Under the pieces are notes generated by a model. That model did no database searches. It worked only from the letters and a program-made list of their open reading frames with translations, and was not told where the DNA came from. The translations under genes and the position numbers were made by a program. DNA of 64,000 bases from CAJFUR01 sp904420575 (GTDB taxonomy: Bacteria > Actinomycetota > Coriobacteriia > Coriobacteriales > Eggerthellaceae), in NCBI GenBank assembly GCA_965119745.1, contig OZ221973.1, forward strand, positions 2,108,001 to 2,172,000, in the 5' to 3' direction. Below are positions 42,104-50,838 of the stretch, in pieces. The number at the start of each line of letters is the position of its first letter. The stretch's first letter is position 1.

Positions 42104-43305
42104 GGCAAGAACTGCGCAAGATCTGGCGGCCGGGGATCGTGGCGGTGCTGGCGGTGCTGGGCGTGCTTTACTACTTGCTGTTCCCCCGCTTCTACGTGGA
42201 GCATTTCCACAACGGCTCCAACGCCCAGTCGGATTTCGATATAGCGGTCGGCTGGATGGAGCGCTTCGGCCCCACGATGGAGCCCGAGGAGCGCGCGCAG
42301 GTGGACGCCCAGCTGGCAGACGAGATCGCCGTCTTCGACGACATGGTGGCCGACCTGCCCGAGGCGGCTGCGGCCGGCATCGTGGATTACCCGTCGTACA
42401 CGGCGTTCGAAGAGGCATGGGTGGAGAGGTGGCAGGACGCTAGCCACGACGATCGGTTCCGGGCGGACAGCGAACTGCACGCCAGAATTGTCGAGAACAC
42501 GAACCTCTATAGGCTGCAAGAGCTGCAAACCATGATGAACGGGTACGATACACGCAACGAGAACCTGATATCGCAGGACAAAAGCTTATTCTCGCAGTAT
42601 TCCCCCGAAGAGCAGGACCGCATCAGAGAATTGGAGAATCCGGCGCGCGAGCAAGGTTACCTGAGCATGCACCTGGAAGAAACCACGACGAATTTCGCCA
42701 AGTACGTGGCCGTGTGGGTGGCACTCAGCGTGATCCTGCTGCTGTCGCCCGTGCTGGTGCGCGACAGGCTGCACCGCGTGCGGGCGCTGCAGTGGTCGTC
42801 GCGCCAGGGACGGCGCACCGTGGACGTGCAGTGCGCCGCCGGATTGCTTTCCGCGCTCGCGCTGACGGCGGCGAACCTGGCGGTGTACGGCGGCCTGTTC
42901 GTCGCCCAGGGGCCGCTCGCGCTTGCGGACACGCCGCTCTACAGCTTCGTCACCTCGCGCTTCGTGTGGTTCGACGGCACTTACGGGCAGTACCTGCTAG
43001 TGCTTGTGGCGCTTGTTGCGGCCTTGGGCATGGCGTGCGGGGCGCTCGCGCTCTTCCTCTCGCGCTACAGCAGCACCTACGTGGTCATGCTGCTGAAGGC
43101 CACGCCGCTGTTCGTGGGCGCGGGGGCGCTGTTCGGGTCGTGGCTTTTGGACCGCACGTTCTACTTCCGGGAAGTCTTCTGGGGAGCCGGGGTCCTTGTC
43201 CCGCGCTTCGCCGAGGTGGCGTGCGTCGCTGTGCTGCTGCTGGCCGCCTTGCTCCTTTGCGCCTGGTCATGCCGCCGCACCCGCAAGCAGGAACTGCTGG
43301 AGTAG
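42091..43305 (+). CDS. ABC transporter permease, subunit 2
   Basis: A 404-aa membrane protein with the same layout as subunit 1: an N-terminal helix (13-31), a ~165-residue extracytoplasmic loop rich in Asp/Glu, and five or six C-terminal helices. It starts with the ATG at 42091, ten bases after GGAAGGAAGG, overlapping subunit 1 by 13 bases. It is the last gene of the ECF-sigma operon, ended by a strong bidirectional terminator. Confidence 0.8.
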   Translation: MELLGQELRKIWRPGIVAVLAVLGVLYYLLFPRFYVEHFHNGSNAQSDFDIAVGWMERFGPTMEPEERAQVDAQLADEIAVFDDMVADLPEAAAAGIVDYPSYTAFEEAWVERWQDASHDDRFRADSELHARIVENTNLYRLQELQTMMNGYDTRNENLISQDKSLFSQYSPEEQDRIRELENPAREQGYLSMHLEETTTNFAKYVAVWVALSVILLLSPVLVRDRLHRVRALQWSSRQGRRTVDVQCAAGLLSALALTAANLAVYGGLFVAQGPLALADTPLYSFVTSRFVWFDGTYGQYLLVLVALVAALGMACGALALFLSRYSSTYVVMLLKATPLFVGAGALFGSWLLDRTFYFREVFWGAGVLVPRFAEVACVAVLLLAALLLCAWSCRRTRKQELLE

Positions 43306-43336
43306 CGGCTTGCCTCCCTCGGCGCGCGAGAAAAGG

Positions 43337-43369
43337 AAAGCGCCGCTTCGTCGAAGGAAGCGGCGCTTT
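43337..43369. terminator. Bidirectional intrinsic terminator
   Basis: Perfect 13-bp stem AAAGCGCCGCTTC/GAAGCGGCGCTTT with a 7-base loop between two convergent genes. It is followed by CTCT on the plus strand and by CCTTTTCT on the minus strand. Confidence 0.88.
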
Positions 43370-43371
43370 CT

Positions 43372-44418
43372 CTAGTACACCATCCCCATGGCCTCGCGCA
43401 CCTCGTCCAGCGTGGCGTTGGCTATCTCGTTGGCGCGGCGGTTGCCCTCGTGGATGACGTCCTTGATGTAGTCCAGATCCTGCTCGAAGGCCGCGCGCTT
43501 CTCGCGGTGGGGGGCAAGAAAGCCGTTCACGCTCTCGATCACGAAGGCCTTGAGCGCGCCCGCGCCCGCGTCGCCTATCTCGGCCGCGATGTCCTCCTCG
43601 GTACGCCCGGTGGCGAGCGCCGCCGTGGTCAGCAGGGCCGCGACGCCGGGGCGGTTCTCCTTGTCGAAGGTGATGGTGCGCTCGGAGTCGGTGGGGCTCT
43701 TCTTGATGCGCTTGGCGGTCTCTTCGGCCGTGGCGCCCAGCATGATGGAGTTGCCGTAGCTCTTCGACATCTTGCGCCCGTCGAGGCCGGGGATCTCGAT
43801 GGCGTCGGACAGGATGCCCACCGGCTCGCGGAACACGCGTCCGTAGCGCTTGTTGAAGCGGCGCGCTATCTGGCGCGTGATCTCGATGTGCGGCAGCTGG
43901 TCCTTGCCCACGGGCACGATGTTGCTCCTGCAGAACAGGATGTCGCAGGCCTGGTGCACGGGGTAGGTGAGCAGAAGCCCCGTGAGTTCGTGGCCGCTGG
44001 CTTCCTGCTCGGCCTTCACGGTGGGGTTGCGCTCGAGCTCCGCTTCGGACACCAGCGAGAGGAACGGCAGCATGAGCTGGTTCAAGGCCGGCACCGCCGA
44101 ATGGGTGAAGATGGTGGTCTTCGAGGGGTCGATGCCGGCGGCCAGGTAGTCCATCACCATGTTGTACACGTTGTCCTGGATGTGCTCGGTGCTGTCGCGG
44201 TCGGTGATGACCTGGTAGTCGGCGATGAGCACGAGCGAGTCGACGCCGGCGTCCTGCATGTTCACGCGGTTCATGATGCTGCCGAAGTAGTGCCCCAGAT
44301 GGAGCCTGCCCGTGGGGCGGTCGCCGGTGAGCATGCGGTACTTGCCGGGGTTCTCGGCTATGTCGGCGCGCGTCTCGTTGCTGCGCTTGAGGTTCGCTTC
44401 AAAACTGTCGATGCTCAT
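43372..44418 (-). CDS. trpS: Tryptophanyl-tRNA synthetase
   Basis: Class I synthetase, 348 aa. The HIGH-type motif is PTGRLHLGHYFGS near residue 33 and the KMSKS motif is GRKMSKSYGN, with AFVIESVNG-type C-terminal segments. I start at the ATG at 44418, preceded by GAGGAAGAG. An extension to 44529 is open but has no homology. A TATACT box on the minus strand (44536-44531) lies about 110 bases upstream. Confidence 0.95.
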   Translation of the reverse strand: MSIDSFEANLKRSNETRADIAENPGKYRMLTGDRPTGRLHLGHYFGSIMNRVNMQDAGVDSLVLIADYQVITDRDSTEHIQDNVYNMVMDYLAAGIDPSKTTIFTHSAVPALNQLMLPFLSLVSEAELERNPTVKAEQEASGHELTGLLLTYPVHQACDILFCRSNIVPVGKDQLPHIEITRQIARRFNKRYGRVFREPVGILSDAIEIPGLDGRKMSKSYGNSIMLGATAEETAKRIKKSPTDSERTITFDKENRPGVAALLTTAALATGRTEEDIAAEIGDAGAGALKAFVIESVNGFLAPHREKRAAFEQDLDYIKDVIHEGNRRANEIANATLDEVREAMGMVY

Positions 44419-44530
44419 GGGGTCTCTTCCTCGCTCTGGTTCCCGTTCGTTGCAAGCTGCGTGCCGCAGTGCCTGATGGCCGACGGCCCTCCCGTGTGCG
44501 TCCATTGTCGTGACGCAGACGCCGCGCACC

Positions 44531-44536
44531 AGTATA
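44531..44536 (-). promoter_or_regulatory. -10 box for trpS
   Basis: TATACT on the minus strand, without a good -35. It is back-to-back with the tRNA-Val promoter 66 bases away. Confidence 0.4.
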
Positions 44537-44601
44537 CCGGTATTGCCTGTCGGTTTTCAGGCGACTTGTCGGGTTTTCTTGAATCTCGGCGAAACTGCCA
44601 C

Positions 44602-44630
44602 TTGCGCTGATGGGCAGGTACCGGTACAAT
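44602..44630 (+). promoter_or_regulatory. Promoter of tRNA-Val
   Basis: TTGCGC (44602-44607), 17-bp spacer, TACAAT (44625-44630). About 45 bases separate it from the tRNA 5' end. Confidence 0.65.
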
Positions 44631-44682
44631 ACTTTGGCACCGAAGGACATGGCGCGGTTCGCGCCATGCATCGGGAGACAAT

Positions 44683-44757
44683 GGTCGCTTGGCTCAGCGG
44701 GAGAGCATCGCCTTCACACGGCGGGGGTCACAGGTTCAAATCCTGTAGCGACCACCA
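44683..44757 (+). tRNA. tRNA-Val(CAC)
   Basis: 75 nt including CCA. Acceptor GGTCGCT pairs with AGCGACC. The anticodon stem TCGCC/GGCGG encloses loop TTCACAC, giving CAC. The T-arm has GGTTCAAATCC. Confidence 0.92.
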
Positions 44758-44974
44758 TGAGACAACAGGTCATCGGGTGTTTTTGCCGGTGGCCTTTCTT
44801 TTTTCCGGCATCCGGGGCGCCGTTGGGGCGCGTCGGAGGCTCGAGCTTCGAAGCGCGAGAGTACGAGGTCAAAACGCTTGCCGTGGGGCTTCAAGGACCG
44901 GCGGCCGAGAAGGTGCAGGCGCAGAGGCCGAAGCGCGTCCAAAGCGGATCGCTCCGCGTCGCCCGCCTCCGGGG

Positions 44975-45171
44975 TGGCAAGGCTGACGGTTATGGTCTCC
45001 GATTGGCAAGGCTGACGGTTATGGCAGAGATTTCGGCCGATTTGGCGTGCGGATCACGAGTTGCGATCGGAAAGCACCAGATCACAAAAATCCTGGCGGC
45101 GAAAACAGGGATCATGAAGCGCCATAACCGTCAGCCTTGCCAAAAAGGAGCCATAACCGTCAGCCTTGCCA
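44975..45171. repeat. Symmetric array: two direct and two inverted copies of a 21-bp repeat
   Basis: The 21-bp repeat containing GGCAAGGCTGACGGTTATGG lies at 44975-44995 and 45004-45024 on the plus strand, and as exact reverse complements at 45122-45142 and 45151-45171. In both pairs the copies start 29 bases apart. Between the pairs, GATCAC/GATCAT occurs at 45052, 45080 and 45110, also about 29 bases apart. The whole 197-bp block is mirror-symmetric. Role unknown. Confidence 0.9.
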
Positions 45172-45174
45172 GGC

Positions 45175-45360
45175 GGCTGCGACACGGCAAGGCCACGGCA
45201 GCCACTCCCGGCCTCGTCAGGAGGGGTCGGACGCAGGCCGCTCCGGTCAGCCTTGCCGGTCGAAGGCTGCGACACGGCAAGGCCACGGCAGCCGCGTGCG
45301 CCCTTCGCCTCGCAGGGAGGGGCTTAGCCGGACGCAGGCCGCCCCGGCCGGCTCTGCCGG
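45175..45360. repeat. Two ~90-bp degenerate tandem repeats
   Basis: A 29-bp core starting GGCTGCGACACGGCAAGG is identical at 45175-45203 and 45265-45293, 90 bases apart. The rest of each unit is similar but diverged (both contain CGGACGCAGGCCGC). It adjoins the symmetric array. No coding frame with family character is seen in 44758-45570. Confidence 0.8.
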
Positions 45361-45463
45361 GTTCGTGCCCGCCGCCTTGCCGCGGTCTGCTCTGCCGTCG
45401 CCTGCTGGAACGCGGCCCTTCTGCAAAGTTTAACAAGCGCTCGGCCTCTTGGGCATGGCGCAT

Positions 45464-45500
45464 TGCGCGAACTTGTGGCAAGATGCTAACGGTTCGCGCA
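45464..45500 (+). promoter_or_regulatory. Inverted repeat upstream of permease gene
   Basis: TGCGCGAAC (45464-45472) and GTTCGCGCA (45492-45500) pair perfectly around 19 bases, 70 bases before the permease start. It could be an operator or an mRNA leader hairpin. Confidence 0.5.
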
Positions 45501-45570
45501 ACCGCGCGCGCCGAATCACGGAACGCGGAAGCATGCGGCAACGCAGGGGACGCGAGATAAGGGGTTGAAG

Positions 45571-46974
45571 GTGAGCGAAAAGGAAACGCCGACCATGGGG
45601 GCCAAGGACAGCCCCGATGCAATTTACGATGCGCGCAAGCTCGGCGCGCCGAAGATGGCGATCTTCGGACTGCAGCACATGTTCGCCATGTTCGGCGCGA
45701 CGATCTTGGTGCCGGTCCTGACGGGTCTGCCCGTCTCCACCACGCTGCTGTTCGCCGGCGTGGGCACGCTGTTGTTCCATCTGCTTTCGAAGGGGAAGGT
45801 GCCGGCGTTCCTGGGATCGTCGTTCGCTTTCATTGCCGGGTATGCGGCCATCGCGCCCAACGGCGAGGCCGACCTGTTGCCGTACGCCTGCCTGGGCGTG
45901 GCGTGCTCCGGGCTTCTGTACCTGGTGCTTTCCGCGCTGTTCAAGGTGTTCGGACCCAAGCGCGTCATGCGCTTCTTCCCGCCGGTGGTCACTGGGCCCA
46001 TCGTGATCGCCATCGGGCTCATCCTCGCAAGCTCCGCCATCGGCAACGCGTCCACCAACTGGCTGGTGGCCATCGTGGCCATCGCGGTCATCGTGGTGTG
46101 CAACATCTGGGGACGCGGCATGATCAAGATCATCCCCATCCTCCTGGGCGTCGTCGCGGCCTACGTGGTGGCGGCGCTGGTGGGCGAGGTCGACTTCACC
46201 TCCGTCGTCGAAGCCCCGTGGATCGGCCTGCCCGTCCAGTGGGACTCCACGGTGTTCTCGCTCTTCGGCGCGAACTTCGACGCGGGCCTGGCGCTCACGG
46301 CCGTCATCACCATCATGCCGCTGGCGCTGGCCACCATGATCGAGCACATCGGCGACGTGTCGGCCATCAGCTCCACGTGCAACCGCAACTACATCGCGGA
46401 GCCGGGCCTGCACCGCACGCTTCTGGGCGACGGTTTGGCCACCATCCTGGCGTCGCTGTTCGGCGCTCCGGCCAACACCACGTACGGCGAGAACACCGGC
46501 GTGCTGGCGCTCACGCGCGTGTTCGACCCGCGCGTCATCCGCATCGCCGCCTGCTTCGCCATCGTCTTCTCGTTCTGCCCGAAGTTCGAGGCCGTCATCG
46601 GCGCCATGCCGGCCTGCGTCATCGGCGGCGTGTCGCTGGTGCTGTACGGCATGATCTCGGCCGTGGGCATCCGCAACCTGGTGGAGAACCACGTGGACTT
46701 CATGAAGAGCCGCAACGTCCTGGTGACGGCCCTCATCCTGGTGCTGTCGCTGGGCATCGCCTACAGCGCCGCCGGCGCCATCGTCATTCCGGCCGGCGCC
46801 ATCACCATCTCGCTCTCGGGCCTGGCCGTGGGGTCGCTCGTGGGCATCGTGCTCAACATGGTGCTGCCGGGCAAGGACGGCGACGAGGCCGAAACGCACC
46901 AGGTATCCGAACTGGTGGAGGAAGAGCCCGAGATGCGTTTCCCGCTTGAAGGGACGCCATTGAAGGAAGTGTAG
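45571..46974 (+). CDS. Uracil/xanthine permease (NCS2 family)
   Basis: A 467-aa nucleobase:cation symporter with about 12-14 helices. Early features are FGLQHMFAMFGATILVP (about 31-47) and FLGSSFAFIAGYAAI. The family signature segment is near EHIGDVSAIS, and the transport motif is in FGAPANTTYGENTGVLALT (about 303-321), all typical of UraA. I choose the GTG at 45571, six bases after AAGGGG; a TTG at 45565 would abut the ribosome site. Uracil is the likeliest substrate because of the UraA-like NTTYGENTG stretch. Confidence 0.9.
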   Translation: MSEKETPTMGAKDSPDAIYDARKLGAPKMAIFGLQHMFAMFGATILVPVLTGLPVSTTLLFAGVGTLLFHLLSKGKVPAFLGSSFAFIAGYAAIAPNGEADLLPYACLGVACSGLLYLVLSALFKVFGPKRVMRFFPPVVTGPIVIAIGLILASSAIGNASTNWLVAIVAIAVIVVCNIWGRGMIKIIPILLGVVAAYVVAALVGEVDFTSVVEAPWIGLPVQWDSTVFSLFGANFDAGLALTAVITIMPLALATMIEHIGDVSAISSTCNRNYIAEPGLHRTLLGDGLATILASLFGAPANTTYGENTGVLALTRVFDPRVIRIAACFAIVFSFCPKFEAVIGAMPACVIGGVSLVLYGMISAVGIRNLVENHVDFMKSRNVLVTALILVLSLGIAYSAAGAIVIPAGAITISLSGLAVGSLVGIVLNMVLPGKDGDEAETHQVSELVEEEPEMRFPLEGTPLKEV

Positions 46975-47082
46975 GCGCACGGGCGATTTCCTGCCGCGCG
47001 CAGGGAGTTTCCCTGCACCTGTTGTGGCGTGCGAGCGCGCAGGCGCGCACGGCAGGAACAGGCGTCTGCGCGCAGGTGACGA

Positions 47083-47116
47083 CGGCGGCCCTCCCGCGTC
47101 TGCGGGAGGGCCGCCG
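47083..47116. terminator. 15-bp perfect hairpin between convergent genes
   Basis: CGGCGGCCCTCCCGC (47083-47097) and its complement (47102-47116) flank a GTCT loop, between the permease and the convergent LuxR gene. No T-tract on either strand. Confidence 0.6.
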
Positions 47117-47140
47117 CGCGTTCGGGGCGGTGCGGCGGTC

Positions 47141-47177
47141 GCGGCGGCCACGTGGTTGCGGCGGCCACGTGGTTGCG
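47141..47177. repeat. Tandem 17-bp repeat with CACGTG core
   Basis: Two overlapping copies of GCGGCGGCCACGTGGTTGCG start at 47141 and 47158, each with the palindrome CCACGTGG. Low-information GC-rich sequence around it; role unknown. Confidence 0.55.
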
Positions 47178-47256
47178 CCCGCGCGCGACGGGGGCAGGCC
47201 GCGGGCGGCACATCGCCTCCGTCCCCGTGTGCCATCACCGCCACCTGCCGCATTCC

Positions 47257-48769
47257 CTACGACGAAGCGGCGCGCCCGGCGCCTTCTTCGTTCTCGACGA
47301 TGTCGATCAGCTCCTGCTGGGAATGGATGCCCATCTTCTGGTAGATGTGGTACGTGTGCGTCTTTACGGTGCGCTCGGCAACGTAGAGCTGGTCGGCTAT
47401 GTACTTTGCATTGCGGCCCTTTGCCAGGTAGAACAGTATCTCACCCTCGCGCGGCGTGAGGTCGTAGGCCATGGTTGCCTGGGTGCACTTGCGCTTGTAC
47501 GGGCGCTCGATGACCGGTTCCGGCGGGGGGGGGGGGCATTTCGGCGGTCAATGCCTGATCTTCGGGCGAGAACTCGTTCACGATGGGATACTTGTCGGGC
47601 TTGATGGTCGCGATGGTTATGTAGACGCACAGCAGCACGATCAGGAAGACGGACACGACGGGCAGCGCCCCGCGCGCGAAGTCGGAGCCGATGACGCCTC
47701 CCACGAACCATCCGGCCGCCTGCCCGAAGATGATGAAGAAGCGGCCTTTGGCATAGCAGTAGCAGGGGGACACGGAAAGCAGGTTGCCCCGCAGCGACAG
47801 CACCGACGAGTTCGTGTAGTCGAACAGGTACACGAAGGCGAACAGGGGAAGGGCGGCGAAGGTGTTCCAGGGCGCGTCCAAGAAGCCGGAGAGGACCAGG
47901 CCGCACACCAGCACGGGAAGCAGCACCAGCTGGCTCCGCCCCAAGTCCAGCAGTCTCGGTGCCTTCCTGTCGAACAGGAAGAAGGCCAGTGCGACGCACA
48001 GGAACTCGAAGCCCATGACCGGGGAGGGAAGCACGTCCTTGCTGATGCGGGCCACCAGAAGGCCCGCTATCACGCCGATCATCACGCCGTCCACGAGCAT
48101 GATGTAGGAACCGTTCGCGCTGTACCTGCTGTTCTGCGCGGACCACTGCTCGTCGTGCTCGTCCATCTCCTCGATAGGCCGCGGCGGCGCCTGCAACAAC
48201 AGCGCGAACGAGCCGACGCACAGGAAGAGAAGGGCCACGATGCCGGTCTGCGCGGGCATGGCCAAAACGCCGGCGGCGATGCAGCCGGCAAGGCAGAACG
48301 ACCAGAGGTTGGCCTTGCGGATGCGGTCTTCCCCGATGGTGCTCTGCACGTTCGTCCACGCGCACGCGAAGTACCCGCTTGCCACGCCGAACACCGCCCA
48401 CAGGAGCACCAGCGCGAAAGCCGGCAGCGAAAAGCCCCCCACCGCTTCCGCCAGCACGACGCAAGGCAGCAACAGCTGCACGGCGAAGAAGGCCGCCTGC
48501 GCCCGCCGGGAGCTGACGACCCTGTCGCGGCTCTTGAGATAGCGCGCCACGACGAAATAGAAGGCGGCCATGCACAGGAACATGAACCCGTGGGTCGCCC
48601 CGTGCATGGTGGGCGTGCCGGTCGCAGGCGTCGCAAGAAGGGGGCTGTAGGCGGCCACCAGGACGGCTGCGGTGGAGAAGGCGAAGCCGGTCATGCCCAG
48701 TATGGTCCTTTCCGCGAAGCCGCTTTCGGGCATGGGTCCCTCTTTGTTGATACTTTCGGTCGCAGTCAT
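47257..48769 (-). pseudogene. Membrane LuxR-type regulator, split by frameshift in a 12-G tract
   Basis: Two adjacent open frames make one recognisable gene. The first part (48769 to about 47537) encodes about 410 residues with twelve predicted helices of MFS-like type. The second (ending 47257) encodes a LuxR HTH: LTPREGEILFYLAKGRN, then AERTVKTHTYHIYQKMGIHSQQELI. The frames change at a run of twelve G (47525-47536; C on the coding strand). With eleven (or fourteen) bases the protein would be continuous, about 503 aa with a Pro-rich linker. With twelve it ends at 47441 after an unrelated tail and lacks the DNA-binding domain. A phase-variable switch, a true mutation or a homopolymer sequencing error are all possible. 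I start at ATG 48769 after AGGGGG. Confidence 0.85.
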
Positions 48770-49094
48770 GTATGCCCCCTGATCAATCCCTGCCTTGCGT
48801 GCCGACCGCAGCGACTCTTCCGGCAATCCCCTCTCAAGCCGGGGACTCGCGGAGGACGCCTGCCGCCCGTCGGTTCGACCTGAACGTATCTTACCGCCAA
48901 CGTCCTGCGATCAGGAGTAGGTTTTTCTCTCCAGGCGCCGAAACGGCCAAATTAATCCTCTGGGTATCAAGACAAACCGGGGGCCCCAGACAATCATGTC
49001 ACAACGATTTGCGGCAGGGCTGGGGGGCCGGGTCTGCCGACGAGGCGGGAGCGCCCGGATTGGCGCCTCCGCATCCGATGCGAAGGGGGCAATC
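48770..49094. promoter_or_regulatory. Divergent intergenic region with putative operator
   Basis: Separates the LuxR-type gene from the MFS gene. At 48955-48967, ATCCTCTGGGTAT matches, as reverse complement, 12 of 13 bases of the palindrome at 50343-50355 ahead of the 78-aa gene. The surroundings are AT-rich (AAATTAATCC). It is a likely binding site for one of the two LuxR regulators. Confidence 0.55.
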
Positions 49095-50342
49095 GTGAGA
49101 GAAACGTTGCGCAGGCTCGTCGGTTATTTCAGGATCGAGCACGCGCTGTTCCTGGTCCCCATCTTCGGCTTCGCCATTTACGACAGCGTCTTCTCGGCGT
49201 TCTCGTCCATCCTGGCCGTGCTGGGCGAAGCCTATCCCGACGTGCCGCGCACCACCATCCAGATGATCCTCTCCGTGCCGCCCATGGTGAGCATCCCCGG
49301 GACGCTGCTCTCGGGCTTTCTGGCCTCCTACGTGCACAAGAAGCGCATTGCCGAGTTCGCCCTGGCCGTCATCTTCGTCGGGGGCATGATACCGGTCGTC
49401 TTCCAGACCCCCTCCATCGCCGCCATGTTCGCGTGCAGCGCCTGCGTGGGGCTGGGGCAGGGCCTGCTGCATCCCATGGCCAACGCGTTCATCTGCCAGG
49501 GTTGGGAGGACGACGGCGAGCGCAGCCGCGCGCTCGGCTTCAAGCAGGCCTTCAACTTCATCGGCGAGGCGCTCGTCGCCCTGTGCGTCGGCTTTCTGGC
49601 GCTGTCGCACTGGGGCAATGCCTTCCTGGTGTATTTGGGCGTGGTGCCGGTCTTCCTGTTCGCGCACTTCGTGCTGCCCAAAGGCGAGCTCGACAAGCGC
49701 CTGGTCGACCGCGAGCACCGGGCGGCGGGCCTCAAGGAGCTGTTCAGGCCGAAGACGGTGTACCTGTTCGCCCTGTTCTTCTGCGCCATGCTGTTCCTCT
49801 ACGGCTTCCACACCAACATCGCCATGCTCATGCAGGAGCGGCATCTGGGCACCACCGCCGACGTGTCGGTGGTCACGTCCTCCATCAGCGTCGTCTCCTT
49901 CCTGGTGGGCATCGCCTACGGCAAGGCGTCCCAGAAGCTCGGCCGCAACACGCTCGTCGTGGGGTTCGCGTGCCTGGCGTGCGGCATGCTGGCCGTCTCC
50001 CTGTTCGGGCACAGCTTCGCCATGGTGCTTCTGGGCGGCGTGCTGTTCGGCGTAGGCTCCGGCATCCAGCAGATCAGCACCATCTACTACATTTCGAAGA
50101 CGGTCGACAAGAAGGTGGTGACCATGGCCATCTCCGTGTGCGTCTCGTTCATCTCGCTGGGCGCCACCCTGTCGCCCCTCGTCATCAACGGCCTGCAGAT
50201 GGCCCTGTTCGGTACCGAAACGGCCGCGACCTCCCTTCTGGTGGCGGGATGCGGGTTCGCCTGCCTGGCGCTGGTGGAAGGCCTGTCCCATGCCGCGGCC
50301 AAAGGAGCGGGGCTCTTCCTGGAGCGCCCGAGGCGCAGCTAA
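49095..50342 (+). CDS. MFS transporter
   Basis: A 415-aa twelve-helix major facilitator. It has the first-half signature LLSGFLASYVHKKRIAEFAL around helix 2-3 and a mirrored VGIAYGKASQKLGRNTLV in the second half. The GTG at 49095 follows GAAGGGGG by five bases; an upstream ATG at 48996 would add 33 residues of non-family sequence. It is divergent from the LuxR-type regulator and immediately upstream of the operator that precedes the molybdoenzyme operon, so it probably imports the inducing substrate or exports its product. Confidence 0.88.
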   Translation: MRETLRRLVGYFRIEHALFLVPIFGFAIYDSVFSAFSSILAVLGEAYPDVPRTTIQMILSVPPMVSIPGTLLSGFLASYVHKKRIAEFALAVIFVGGMIPVVFQTPSIAAMFACSACVGLGQGLLHPMANAFICQGWEDDGERSRALGFKQAFNFIGEALVALCVGFLALSHWGNAFLVYLGVVPVFLFAHFVLPKGELDKRLVDREHRAAGLKELFRPKTVYLFALFFCAMLFLYGFHTNIAMLMQERHLGTTADVSVVTSSISVVSFLVGIAYGKASQKLGRNTLVVGFACLACGMLAVSLFGHSFAMVLLGGVLFGVGSGIQQISTIYYISKTVDKKVVTMAISVCVSFISLGATLSPLVINGLQMALFGTETAATSLLVAGCGFACLALVEGLSHAAAKGAGLFLERPRRS

Positions 50343-50355
50343 TACCCAGAGTATC
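50343..50355 (+). promoter_or_regulatory. 13-bp palindromic operator candidate
   Basis: ATACCCAGAGTAT has perfect ATAC/GTAT arms and near-symmetric centre. It begins directly after the MFS stop and 216 bases before the 78-aa gene. A near-identical site is at 48955-48967. A further ATACCC half-site lies at 50410-50415. Confidence 0.6.
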
Positions 50356-50570
50356 GCTTTCGGCGCGGTTGTTTGGGCAATGCCTGCTCAAGCGCACTTT
50401 TTCATCTTCATACCCACCAACAGATGCGAACGGGTCCCAAACGTCGGAAACTCTGCGCTGTCGGTGCCACGTCCCTTGGGCGCAGGGCGCGCAAGGGCGT
50501 GGGTTCGGTTGAGAAGGGGGCCGGCACGCGGGTGCGGGCTCGACGGGATTTCGAGGAGAAGGAGGTTCGG

Positions 50571-50807
50571 ATGGCAGACCAGGAGTTGCTCGACAGGTAC
50601 GCACCGACGATCGACGCGATGGAGACGAAAGAGGCCTACCTGCTGGACGGCGAGCTCTACATTCGCCATGAGTTCCGCGATCCGCGCGAGCTGCAGACGC
50701 GCATGACCTATCACAAGGTGGGCGAGGACAACGTCGTCTCGAACGACAACCTCGTCATGCTGGGCGTGTGGGCCCGTGCCCAGAAGCAGGGCGAACGGGT
50801 CAAATGA
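50571..50807 (+). CDS. 78-aa hypothetical protein heading the molybdoenzyme operon
   Basis: Unrecognised small soluble protein (begins MADQELLDRYAPTID). Charged and mostly helical, with no Cys and no membrane segment. The ATG at 50571 follows AAGGAGG. It lies 31 bases upstream of the molybdopterin enzyme gene. Small genes before DMSO-reductase-family enzymes often encode dedicated chaperones or accessory subunits. That is possible here, but no TorD/NarJ feature is seen at this length. Confidence 0.7.
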   Translation: MADQELLDRYAPTIDAMETKEAYLLDGELYIRHEFRDPRELQTRMTYHKVGEDNVVSNDNLVMLGVWARAQKQGERVK

Positions 50808-50838
50808 CGAGACACAAGACGCTGGAAGGAGTTTTTGC

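Noticed and set aside
44975..45171. CRISPR array
   Set aside because: There are only four copies, in opposite orientations, with 8-base gaps and no unique spacers; no cas genes are near.
47257..47472. Stand-alone small LuxR HTH gene
   Set aside because: Its ATG has no ribosome site, and the sequence just upstream continues in frame to the membrane-domain gene once the G tract is corrected by one base, so it is the end of a split gene.
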